From positions 1,839,627-1,903,626 of the forward strand of contig NC_021686.1 of assembly GCF_000247815.1 (NCBI RefSeq): a DNA stretch of 64,000 nt, read 5' to 3'. The notes beneath the pieces were generated by a model that worked only from the letters and a program-made list of their open reading frames with translations, made no database searches and was not told the origin of the DNA. Both the position numbers and the translations under genes were made by a program. The stretch comes from Ficedula albicollis. Lineage: Eukaryota; Chordata; Aves; Passeriformes; Muscicapidae. Positions 1 through 23,336 of the stretch are shown here, in pieces. The stretch's first letter is position 1; the number at the start of each line of letters is the position of its first letter.

Positions 1-52
1 AGCCATTCCCTGTGTCCTGTCCCTCCATCCCTTGTCCCCAGTCCCTCTCCCA
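1..52 (-). repeat. CR1 LINE fragment
   Basis: The stretch from the left edge matches the internal part of the CR1 copies seen at 26940-26996 and, inverted, at 30480-30540. It is a truncated piece in antisense orientation continuing out of the window. Confidence 0.6.
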
Positions 53-811
53 AAAATCCACATCCCACTCTGCATTCACTGCACTCTCAACCTGAAGGAG
101 CAAGGCAGGATAAAAAGGTTGATTTAATAAACTGGTGGCTGGGATAAAATTACCAGCAGCACCCTCCTCCCAGCCCAGGCAGACAAACCCTGCCTTTGAG
201 CATTCACAGTCCTGCCGGGCTCCATCCCACTGGGACCAGCCATCCATCCATCTGATCCCAGCCACAAACACATCAGCACAGAGCTTGATCTGCTCCCTGC
301 CCTCCCCTCCATTCCCAGCAGCTTAAAGCCAAACCCGAGCAGGAGCAGCTGAGAAAACCCGGGAGCACAGGAACCGTCTCTTCCTCGGAGTCTTCTGGGA
401 TATTTATAAGTGAATCAAGTGAGCTGAAAACGGAATTTGCAAACCAGCCACCACCTCGCCCAAAATTACACAAAATATGTTGGCTTGGAAGCGTTTTCCT
501 CGCTGAGGGAGAAAGAAAAAACCCCTGTCTTGGAGCTCCTGGAGCACACAGACCTGTTATTTATTGATGGTGGTAAAAGCCCTTTGAAGAGGGAGGAGAA
601 AAGGGAGGAGGCAAGGAAAGGGCTCCCACCCAATCTCCCAAAACCCACAAATTCCCTGCCCTGGTTTTCTTTAGGGGGGGAAAACCGGGCCCTTGGTCAA
701 AGCAAGCAAAATATTTCAGATTTGCTGCTGTTCCAAAGCACACAGGGGTGTCCACGGGCACCTCCTGCACACCCCACTGCCATCCCAGCCCCTCTCCATA
801 GCAGGGGCCAA

Positions 812-862
812 ATTCCAGGAGCTGGGCTCGATGATCCTTCCAAGGCAGGATATTCTATGAAG
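812..862 (+). repeat. CR1 LINE 3'-end fragment
   Basis: A short stretch carries the CR1 3'-tail pattern: a CTCGATGATCCTT-like motif followed by CCTTCCAA and GATATTCTATGA. Only about 50 bp is recognisable. Confidence 0.55.
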
Positions 863-3330
863 TTAAACAGCAATTAAAGCCTCTGGAAGGTACAGCAGCA
901 GCAGCACAGTTGGAGGCAATTTAAGCCTCACTCGCCTGTGAAACCATCACAGATAATTTTAGAAATCTCTTCATAAAACCAGCACTTCCTCTGTTCAGAC
1001 TGGGTAAGAAGCATCAGAAAATTTGAAAAAAAAAAATAATTGGGGTTTCCTCATGACAGAGATCATTAGATTTCACTAGGAGGAGGGAGAAAAGCAAGGG
1101 GAAGAGGGAGAAGAGCCCAAATCAGATGCAATGTCAGCACTGGCAAGGGAGATGGGAGGAGGAGGATCCTGGATCCAGGCTCACACTCCCCAAGGGATCC
1201 ACCAGAGGGGAGCAGGAAAAGCCAGCCTGGCATCACCACAGGGGTTAACCACTGAAAAGCTGCAGTTTGACACTCTCCAGACTTCACCACACAAACTAAC
1301 TGCCAGATTTGCAGATTGCTTCACTCAAAAATAAAAACCAACTCCAGGATTCTTTGCAGCTGCTGCCTGGAGTGATCCCTGCCAGCCCCAAAATGGGATT
1401 TGCTCTGCAGCTCTCAGCTCAGGCTGGGCACCCCATTCCAAGAGGCTGAGAAAGTGCTGGGAAAAGTACAACACACCTGATAAAACCCTTCAGAAAACAT
1501 CCCCAGAGGGAAAGTTAAAAGCTGAATGTGGAGAGCTCAGCTGAGGATGAGCTGATGTGGTGGCAGGACAGGTATTGAGGGATGGAAATGTTAAAGAAAC
1601 CAAAACAAATCACACTGAAATAAAGCTCAAACCGAGCCAAGAGGAAAAAAAAAAGGCTGAAGATCCCTTGGAACAGGAGCCTCTGGAAGTGAGTTTGACA
1701 AACTCTGGGATTTCTCTTAATTGAGCCAAGGCAGTGAGATCATGTGGTGCAAGAGGCTTTTCCTTCTCCAACTGTCTGTTAGATCAAAACAAAAAAGGAA
1801 AAACAACCCAAGGTGCTGGCAGGACACTTGTCCTCAGCCTTACAAACAATTCACTCTCCTCTGGGCCTGCTGGAAGTAAATCCAGGGAGATTTCTGACCC
1901 CAGCCAGACAGCCACAATGCAAGGATACAGCAGGCAAGACGTGTAAAAATAAATAGTGAAATAAAAATTTAAACCAAAAGCAGTTGCACAATGGCCTCAG
2001 GTTCTGTGCAACGCCCAGAAGTGCAAGACACAACCCCTCCTGCTCTGCAAGGTGACAAACAAGTGACATCAAGTGTGTTCCCACATCCCTGCTCGCTATT
2101 TCAGCCAATTTTACTCCAGCTTTCCGTCCCAGCCAGTGGCTCCAGGGAGGAGCAGATCCCAGAGAAATGCAGGGAGAAGGGGGAGGAAGCAGGCAATAAA
2201 AACACACCACCACTGGCAGCTGCCTCCCAGGTGGTTTGGGAGCAGCCCAGGGGTTTTGGATGAAAAGTCAAGCTGTTCTCAAGCAAAGTCAAGCTGTCCT
2301 CCAGACCTTTCTGTCCCACGTCTTGTTTGTAAATCCATGGAGCACATCAGGGGTCCATGGGAGCCTTTCAAGTGGCAAACAATCCGTGCTGGACAAACAC
2401 TTGCCTGGCACAGGCTGTGGCAGGGCCATCCCAAGGCCACCCCGGCTCAGGTCACCCCCAGCACCATCCTCTCATCACCCCTTTGAAGATGAAGGTTCTG
2501 GCAAGAGCCTCAATCCCTATCAACTGTTATCACTGCAGATCAAAACGAACTGCCTCTATCCTGGCCTTCATCTCTTCCCCATGCCAGCACCACAACCACA
2601 GAGCTCTCCCAGCCAGCCTTCCAGCACCCCAAGCTGCTTAAGCAAAACCCTGTCCCAATCCCGTTTTTTTCATCCCCGTGGAGAGAAAAATACTCAATTC
2701 ATCCGAGCAGAAACCCACAATCCCATGGTGTTTGTGGAATAAACGCCAGCTGGTGCCTTCCCTGTGACATTTAGCTAATAATTGTCGCAGCCAAACGAGC
2801 TGACAGCGCTCACTCAGCAGCCCATGAATGCCTCTGGTGTTCGACTGAGCGCTAAAGACAACACTTGCTGCTCTCCAGCTCCTCATCCATGTGGATACAC
2901 ACACTCACAGGCTCTCCTTAACCCTTCAGCCCTCTCCAGCCCCGGCAATCAGCTGCTTGTCATGCTTAAATTTAGCCATTTGTTCCACCCCAGTGGGCAG
3001 CAGGCAGAAGGGAGGGGAAAAGGAAGCAGGTACCTCCAGCGAGAGGGCTGGAATTTGTTCCTCATTAACTTTGTGATTATCCAGCCAGCCATCAAACCCC
3101 GACCCCTCTCACAGCAGCCCAGTTCTGGTTGTGGCACAACTTCTATTTACACCTTGAGGGTCCCATTTAGTCACTTTAACACTGTTTAACCCGCTGGGAT
3201 GTTCCTCCCCTTTAACTTCCACCTGAGCTGGATCTCCGTTTTCCAAAAGTCCCAGCTGCTTCACGCTAAAATAGGTCAAGGAACTTCCCCACAACTCCTG
3301 CCTTTGTTACCGCACACATCAAGGGGGGGT

Positions 3331-3512
3331 TTAGGCTGGATTTTGGGAAAGGTTCTTCCCCAGAGGGTGCTGGGAATGGCACGGCCCCGAGGCTGCCAGA
3401 GCTCCAGGGGTGTTTGGGCACCAGGGATGCTCAGGGTGGGATTGCTGGGGTGTCTGTGCAGGAACTGGCTGATTCTTGTGGGACCCTTCCCATCCCGGAC
3501 ATTCTGATCCCA
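3331..3512 (+). repeat. CR1 LINE 3'-end fragment
   Basis: It starts with the CR1 motif TTTAGGCTGGATTTTGGG followed by GGTTCTTCCCCAGAGGGTG. It ends with the CR1 tail pattern GGGACCCTTCCCATCCCGG then ATTCTGAT. It is 5'-truncated and divergent. Confidence 0.7.
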
Positions 3513-4872
3513 CGACCTGCCAGGAGCTCACAGACCCAAATCGCCGAGCCCTTCTCCTCCTCCCTCAGCGTGCCCTGGTCTTTTCTGAGCTGCAGGCTCA
3601 CACCAAGTCCTCCTGCACACACGGGCATCACCTTTCCTCCTCTGCCAGTCCCCTGGGCTGCCCAGGACCTGCTGGCTCGGGCATTGCCACACCATTCTCC
3701 CCACGGTGCTGCACCAGCACCCGGCTGTCCCGCATGCCAAGAGCTGCCTGTACCAGCCTCTGGCTGCAGAGAGGTGGGTTCCCAAAGCATCGTTCACGGC
3801 AGCACAGGCAGCATCAGCTGTGCCCAGCAGGACACAACAGGGAGCCCTTCCCAGATGGATCCACACGCACAGACAGAATCCAGTGGCACAAAAGCTCCGG
3901 GGAACCCCTCCTGAGCTCTGGAGTGACCGCGACAGCCACAGCCGTCCCCAGGCCAAGCTCTGAGAGTGTTTCCCAGGCTGAGTTTGCCCCCTCTGGAGCT
4001 CTGGCACCCTCCCCGCGCCAGCACCGGGCTGCTGCACACCCAGAGCCACCTGCCACGTCCCCTGCCACGCACACGCCACCTCCTGTCCCCGTTTCCCACG
4101 TCCTTGGGCTGCCCCACGCCAGGGGACAGCAAAGCAAAGAGGGCCCAGGAGCCACCGTCTGCTCCTGCTGCCTCTGCTGGGGACAGCACAGGGACTGGGC
4201 AGAAGAGGGGATTTAGGAATTTAGGAATAAAGCCTCTCTCCTGCACAGGCAGGAGAGTCGAGGTACCTGTGCTCGCACCTTGAGACCCTCTGCACACACA
4301 GTGCCCCCATCAGCAACACAAACAAGTTCCCTGCCTCCTTTGCACGGCTTTTTTTTTCCCAAAATAAATACCTTCGTTTGATCTTTGAGAGGTGTTTCTA
4401 GCACGAGGACAGGGATAAAAATCCCTCCTCCGCCGAAAGCCTCCTTCGCACATGATTTGCTTTGTCATGGCACTTAAATACCCGCGCAGCGGCCACGGAT
4501 GGAGAACGAGAGCAGATCTGGGCAGGCACAGGGCAACTGCACAGCAACACCTGCACGCCTTAAAAAATGAAATCTTCGTTTCCTGGCAGCGATGCCGGCC
4601 CAGGCCATCGCATGGAACACCAACAAACCCATCTCCATCCCCTGGTGAGCGCTGCCGGAGCTTGCTCCATTTTGGGTCAGCCCAGGCAGCTTCAAATTAC
4701 ATCGCCTCTGATCTGCGGCAGGGGAACAGCGGCTCGCCAGGGCACAGAGCAGCAGGAACGGGGGGAAAATACACGTTCAGGCTGTCAAACCGTGCGGAGC
4801 CAGGCGGCAGGGAACCAGGGAACGGTCTGGGCCGGGAAGGCCCTGAAGGATCACCCGGTTGCCGCGCCGCGG

Positions 4873-5261
<389 letters not shown>

Positions 5262-5314
5262 GCCAGCACCGGCCCGGAGCAGGTGCGGTGCCGGTGCCCG
5301 GTGCCGGTGCTCAC

Positions 5315-6043
<729 letters not shown>

Positions 6044-6057
6044 CTTCACCGCCGGCG

Positions 6058-6312
<255 letters not shown>

Positions 6313-6360
6313 CGGGGAGGGGCGGGGCCAGCGGAGCGCGAGCACGTGGGACCGGGGACA
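6313..6360 (-). promoter_or_regulatory. Putative RAB11FIP3 promoter remnant (GC box, E-box)
   Basis: Immediately upstream of the gap that hides the 5'UTR. GGGGCGGGGCC (about 6318-6329) is a GC/Sp1-type box, and CACGTG at 6343-6348 is a palindromic E-box. Position and composition fit a CpG-island promoter; the function is inferred only. Confidence 0.4.
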
Positions 6361-6412
6361 CAATGAACGGGCACCCCCAAATTCCCCTCCCGAGAAACCC
6401 AGTCCGGGGCCC

Positions 6413-6545
6413 CAACCCAAACCGTGTTCTGGGACCCCAAACCCAAACCACGCTCTGGCATCTCAAACCCAAACCGTGCTCCGGGATCCCAAACCCAAAC
6501 CATGCTCTGGCATCTCAAACCCAAACTGTGTTCCAGGACACCAAG
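6413..6545. repeat. 26-bp tandem repeat (about 5 copies)
   Basis: Units begin ACCCAAACC and alternate between two variants, one ending GCTCTGGCATCTCAA and one ending TTCTGGGACCCCAA-like. It lies directly upstream of the 36-bp array in the RAB11FIP3 5' flank. Confidence 0.8.
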
Positions 6546-6586
6546 CCCTTGTGGAACAGTGCAACAGGACCACCCAGCTCTCCAGG

Positions 6587-7014
6587 TATGAACTGTGCAG
6601 TGGAACCCCAAATCCCTTCGGGTGTGAACTGACGACTGGAACCCCAAATCCCTTTGGGTATGAACTGTGCAGCAGAACCCCAAATCCCTTTGGGTATGAA
6701 CTGAGGAGTGGAACCCCAAATCCCTTTGGGTATGAACTGTGCAGCAGAAACCCAAATCTCTTCGGGTGTGAACTGACGACTGGAACCCCAAATCCCTTTG
6801 GGTATGAACTGTGCAGCAGAACCCCAAATCCCTTTGGGTATGAACTGTGCAGCAGAACCCCAAATCCCTTCAGGTATGAACTGTGCAGCAGAAACCCAAA
6901 TCTCTTTGGGTATGAACTGTGCAGTGGAACCCCAAATCCCTTTGGGTATGAACTGTGCAGCAGAACCCCAAATCCCTTTGGGTATGAACTGTGCAGCAGA
7001 ACCCCAAATCCCTC
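6587..7014. repeat. 36-bp minisatellite (about 12 copies)
   Basis: Each unit starts TATGAACTGTGCAGCAGAAC and continues CCCAAATCCCTTTGGG. The period is a multiple of three, so any frame without a stop gives a 12-residue repeat (for example YELCSRTPNPFG on plus). That is a by-product of period, not evidence of coding. Copies differ by one to a few bases. Confidence 0.92.
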
Positions 7015-8060
7015 CAATGAGATGAGCCATGCTCCAGGACCCCCAGCCCCAGTGGGGCTGCTCCAGGGGGGAACTGAGCACCGGGACACCGCTGGGACCA
7101 CGTTAATGAGTTAATTAATGCTCGTGTTTAGGGCCCACAGCCTGCAGGCTCGGTGCACCTGCAGTTTCTGCTGGAGCACTGGGATGACCCCGCTCACACA
7201 CCCATGAGCTGGCCCAGCAGGTGGAATTACAGCCCCTGGGTATAATTAGCAGCAAACTTGATGAGCAAGAGCATCCCTGGCCCCAGTGACCCTGCCCAGG
7301 CCAGGGATGGGTGTGACATCTCAGGATCAATGTGTCCCCCGGGGCAGAGAGGATGTCACCCCTGTGCAGCCAGTCCGGCACTGGGAAGGATGGAAACCTC
7401 TGCTCCAAATCCTCATCACAGCCGTTGCCAAGGTGAGCAGGGCAGGAGGGGCTCCTTTGTCAGTCCCACAGGGGAAGCACAGCTGCACGGTGCCACCTGC
7501 CCAAACCATTCTCTGGGCAACGCAATTCCTGCTTTCCAGACAGCTCAGGCAGCCAGGGGTGGGTGGGACCGGCAGGGAACAAGGTGCCAGCCTGATGCTG
7601 TGAATGGCAGCTCTGGGTGGGTTCCTGCAGCTCCAGGCCGTGCCAAGGAGCTCTGTCCCTCCCCTGGCTCAGCTGCCTCTCCCTGGGGTGGCCACAGGGC
7701 CAGCACAGCCCTGACAGTGCCTGGTCGTGGTTGAACTGTGAAATCCATGAGCCTCCCCGAACAGGGATGAAGGTCACAGACAGGCTGCAGCTGGGCAGAA
7801 AAGTCAACACACATCACACAAATCCCTTCTCCAGGAGAAAACACATCCTGCACCCAGGAAGAGGAATACCATGCCTGGAGCAAAATCCCAGGAGCCTGGG
7901 CAAAGGACAGCAGCCAGATCCCAGCCCAAGCCCTGCACCCCCATCTCTCTGAAGGGCTGAAATCTCTCACCCTCAGCATCTCCCCAGCACCTCTGCTGCT
8001 GGAACCACCTTCCCAGAGCCTCTGGGGCTGAGGAGCTGGCAGGTCCCCAAGCCCCTGGGC
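7015..8060. other. Intergenic segment between RAB11FIP3 and DECR2
   Basis: I see no gene, RNA or recognised mobile element here. It is GC-rich, with only short open frames lacking family resemblance. A short phrase near 7886-7912 (CAAAATCCCAGGAGCCTGGG) recurs at 8176, showing that the duplications to the right extend into it. Confidence 0.55.
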
Positions 8061-8629
8061 CTGCAGCACTGGGCCACCACAGAGCCAAGGGCTGCAGCCA
8101 CACCAGGCTCTGGCAGTGGGAGCAGTGGCCCTCCCCCCTCCCTCAGGGCCCAGTTTGGACCACCAGGACCAGTCAAAATCCCAGGAGCCTGGGCAAAGGA
8201 CAGCAGAGAGAAGCATCACTGCTCGGGGGCCAATTTCTTTATTTGTTGCCTCCTGCAGCACTGGGCCACCACAGAGCCAAGGGCTGCAGCCACACCAGGC
8301 TCTGGCAGTGGGAGCAGTGGCCCTCCCCCCTCCCTCAGGGCCCAGTTTGGACCACCAGGACCAGTCTGCTGGGCAGGGCACTGGTGCTCATGCAGCAGAG
8401 AGAAGCATCACTGCTCGGGGGCCAATTTCTTTATTTGTGGCCTGGAGGAAGGAGAGAAACCTGGCAAGTCTACAATCAAGTAGGAAATACAATTAAGCGG
8501 GAGAACAAGCTTCATGGAATCCAGAAATTTCTTTATTTGTTGCCTGGAGGAAGGAGAGAAACCTGGCAAGTCTACAATCAAGTAGGAAATACAATTAAGC
8601 GGGAGAACAAGCTTCATGGAATCCAGAGT
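8061..8629. repeat. Nested tandem duplications (192-bp and 102-bp offsets)
   Basis: A block starting CTGCAGCACTGGGCCACC at 8061 recurs at 8253 (offset 192). A second block around TTTCTTTATTTG recurs at 8426 and 8528 (offset 102). Copies are nearly identical except for one substituted 27-bp segment. Confidence 0.88.
8238..8537 (-). terminator. Candidate DECR2 polyadenylation signals (three AATAAA copies)
   Basis: Read on the minus strand, AATAAA occurs at 8537-8532, 8435-8430 and 8243-8238, each in the same duplicated context. They lie about 1.8-2.1 kb downstream of the DECR2 stop, and I noticed no closer clear signal. If used, the 3'UTR would include the CR1 at 9838-10262. Confidence 0.35.
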
Positions 8630-9837
8630 GAGCCTGACAACTACCAGCAGCAGCAGGAGGGTGCACAGGAGCAGAGTGTGTCCCCTGAGGCACCAACACC
8701 AGGGACAGGGCTGGCTCCAGCAGTGCCATCCAGGCAGCCCTGCTGTGGCTCCTGCAGCCCAGCAGGAGGAAAGGACTGGATTCCAGTTCTAGCCCTTCAC
8801 CTACCCTCAGCTTGAGTGTCTGAAAGGAGACAGTGTGACACTGGTGTGACAGACAGATGGGTGTGCACAGACCACTGGACACCTGCAGTGCTGCAGCCCT
8901 CACACCCCCCTGCTCCCTGCAGAGGGGCATCCCAGCTGCAGCCCTGGCAGCCTCTCAGCACCTCTGTCACACCCAGGGCCCCTTGGGGACACAGCCACCT
9001 CCCCCTGCCAGGGTTTCCCCTCTAAGAGTTGCCAAGGCAGAACTGGGCCCACCACACTGGCTGACCCCAACACCAGGCAGGCTGAGCTGCTCCCCCTCCC
9101 AAAAAGGAGCTGCTGCTGGGGGTCTTGGGCAGCTCTCAGGCTAAGACAGGGGAGAGGGGACTAAGAGGATGGGTATCCATGGGTGGCACTGCTCGGGGCT
9201 TGGGAAAGGCCACAAGAGCAGCTTGGAGGGAGCCACAAAAGGACAGTGAACATCTCAGCCCTCCACGCTGTCAGAAGGCAGCAATGGCACAGGATGGGGG
9301 TGGGCACCCCCACAGCTGGGTTCCCCAGGGCTGGCAGTGTCACCACTGCCACCAGTGGCCAAGGAGAGGCTGTGGCTGCTGGCTCTGGCTCTGGGAGATG
9401 TCCCCCTGCGGTGTCCCAGGTCACATCTGTCCATCAGTCAGTCCCAGGCTGTCCATCAGTGGGGTTGGTTTGCTCCTGCAGCCCAGACATCTGCAAGAGA
9501 GGGAGGAGGTGGGGACAGAGCCCTGCTGGGGCCTGCCCAGCTCGGGGAGACTGCCAGGTGGGACACGGGCAGGGAGGAGACCCCTTCCCCTGCCAGGCTG
9601 CAGGAATTCATCAAAGGAAGAGGCTCTTGGCATTCTTTGTGCTCAATCCTGCTGCTGGGGCACAGAAAATGGGCATCATGCGGCTTTGGGGGAATCTCAG
9701 AGGTGCCTGGAGAAGCATCCAAAGGACACCATGTGACAAGCCAGGCTCAAAGGGAAAATCCAGCAGGTTCTGCTGTCCCAAGTCATCCCCAGGAGTGTCC
9801 ATGAGGGCGTGGCCATGCCACGCTACAGCAGCCATGC

Positions 9838-10262
9838 CCCAGGAGAATCGTGGTTAGGAATCATCATTCAAGTTGGAAAAGCCCTCTGAGACCATCAAAT
9901 CCAACTGTTCCCCCAGCACTGCCACGGCCACCACTAACCCCTGTCCCCAAGTGCCACATCCACATGGCTTTTAAATCCCTGCAGGGATGGTGACCCCACC
10001 ACTGCCCTGGGCAGCTGGGCCAGTGCCTGACCCTTCCCATGAAGGAATTTTCCCAGTATCCAACCTGACCCTCCCCTGGCACAGCTTGAGGCCGTTTCCC
10101 CTCATCCTCTCCCCGTTCCCTGGGAGCAGAGCCCGACCCCCCCGGCTGTCCCCTCCTGTCAGGGAGCTGTGCAGAGCCAGCAGGTTCCCCCTGAGCCTCC
10201 TTCTCTCCAGGCTGAGCCCCTTTCCCTCAGCTGCTCCTCACAGGATCCATGCCCTGTACCCC
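9838..10262 (-). repeat. CR1 LINE 3' portion, antisense to plus
   Basis: On plus it starts with the inverted CR1 tail (AATCATCATTCAAGTTGG, CCATCAAATCCAACTG). It continues through CACATGGCTTTTAAATCCCT and GGCCGTTTCCCCTCATCCT, the inverted form of the copies at 31560-31735 and 61217-61510. It lies 60-490 bp downstream of the DECR2 stop codon. Confidence 0.85.
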
Positions 10263-10325
10263 AGGGAAAAGCTGCCTTTCCCTGAGGAGCCCTGCTCCCA
10301 TCCCACGAGGGGGAAATGCAGTCAC

Positions 10326-19345
<9,020 letters not shown>

Positions 19346-19399
19346 TCCTTGTATACGTATGCTTTAAAATAAAAAAGAGCAATGAAACTTCGAAGGGCC

Positions 19400-20069
19400 C
19401 AGTGTTTGCCCAGTGATGTTCCAGAGCTGTCCCGGAGCTCTCCCAGTGTTGTCCCAGTGATATCCACTGTGCCAGTAGCGTCCCAGTATCTCCAGCAGCG
19501 TCCCAGTTCTTTCCGTAGTGTCCCAGTGGCCCCCAGTGCCACCCAGTGGTATCTCAGTGCTTCACAGTGGCATCCCAGTCCCTCTCAGCGGTGTCCCAGT
19601 GCCACCCAGCGGTGTCCCAGTGTCGCACGGAGCAGTTTTACAGCTCAGACCCCACCCTGGTCTCTCCCAGTCACCTGCAGAGCCCCTGCAGCCCCGCAGG
19701 CACAGCCCGGCCTCCCAGTGCAGTTCCAGTGCTCCCAGGGACATCCCAGGGTCTTCCCGAGCTTCCCAGCACTGTCCCAGTGCTCCTAGAGATATCCCAG
19801 CTCATCCCAGAGCTTCCCAGTACTATCCCAGTTTCTCAGAACTTCCCGGTACCGATCCAGTGCCTCCCAGGAACAGTCCCTGGACACCCAGAGCTCCTCA
19901 GAGTCTCCCAGTACCACCCCAGTGCTCCCAGGGACACCCCAGTGCCTCACAAAGCTTCCCAGTACAAACCAGTACTTTCCACGGATGTACCAGTGACATC
20001 CCAGAGCTTCCCAATACAGCCCAAATACCCCCCAGGGACAGCCCAGTCCCTTCCAGAGCTCCCCAGTAC
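19400..20069. repeat. Degenerate TCCCAGTG-spaced repeat
   Basis: TCCCAGT or CCCAGTG recurs at irregular 14-30 bp spacing, with variable inserts, between the 49-bp and 86-bp arrays. It looks like a decayed member of the same repeat class. Confidence 0.75.
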
Positions 20070-20822
20070 CACCCCAGTGTCCTCTTGAGACATCCCAGAG
20101 CTCCCCAGTATACCACCCCAGTGCCCTCTGGGGGCATCCCAGAGCTCCCCAGTACCACCCCAGTGTCCTCTTGAGACATCCCAGAGCTCCCCAGTATACC
20201 ACCCCAGTGCCCTCTGGGGGCATCCCAGAGCTCCCCAGTACCACCCCAGTGTCCTCTTGAGACATCCCAGAGCTCCCCAGTATACCACCCCAGTGCCCTC
20301 TGGGGGCATCCCAGAGCTCCCCAGTACCACCCCAGTGTCCTCTTGAGACATCCCAGAGCTCCCCAGTATACCACCCCAGTGCCCTCTGGGGGCATCCCAG
20401 AGCTCCCCAGTACCACCCCAGTGTCCTCTTGAGACATCCCAGAGCTCCCCAGTATACCACCCCAGTGCCCTCTGGGGGCATCCCAGAGCTCCCCAGTACC
20501 ACCCCAGTGTCCTCTTGAGACATCCCAGAGCTCCCCAGTATACCACCCCAGTGCCCTCTGGGGGCATCCCAGAGCTCCCCAGTACCACCCCAGTGTCCTC
20601 TTGAGACATCCCAGAGCTCCCCAGTATACCACCCCAGTGCCCTCTGGGGGCATCCCAGAGCTCCCCAGTACCGCCCCAGTGCCCTCTGGGGACATCCCAG
20701 AGCTCCCCAGTACCACCCCAGTGCCCTCTGGGGACATCCCAGGGTCTCCCAGAGCTCCCCAGCACCGCCCCAGTGCCCTCTGGGGACATCCCAGAGCTCC
20801 CCAGTACCGCCCCAGTGTCCCC
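20070..20822. repeat. 86-bp higher-order minisatellite (44+42 bp, 7 copies) plus 42-bp copies
   Basis: Each 86-bp unit is two related subunits. One starts CACCCCAGTGTCCTCTTGAG (44 bp); the other starts CACCCCAGTGCCCTCTGGGG (42 bp); both carry CATCCCAGAGCTCCCCAGTA. Higher-order copies begin at 20070, 20156 and so on to 20586; after that come only 42-bp-type copies. It ends about 70 bp from the NME4 poly(A) signal. Confidence 0.93.
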
Positions 20823-20890
20823 CAGCTCTCCCAGCACTTGCTGGTGGTATCCGAGGGACGGGAGCAGAGTCAGCGCTGGAGGCAGCCGGC

Positions 20891-20896
20891 TTTATT
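20891..20896 (-). terminator. NME4: NME4 polyadenylation signal
   Basis: AATAAA on the minus strand, only 28 nt past the NME4 stop codon, giving a very short 3'UTR. Confidence 0.75.
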
Positions 20897-20923
20897 GGGG
20901 GCGGGGGTGCCCCCGGCCGGGCT

Positions 20924-23336
<2,413 letters not shown>

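Noticed and set aside
6587..7014. 12-residue repeat protein (YELCSRTPNPFG) or CRISPR-like array
   Set aside because: The 36-bp period is a multiple of three, so any stop-free frame repeats. There are no unique spacers between units, and this is a vertebrate genome.
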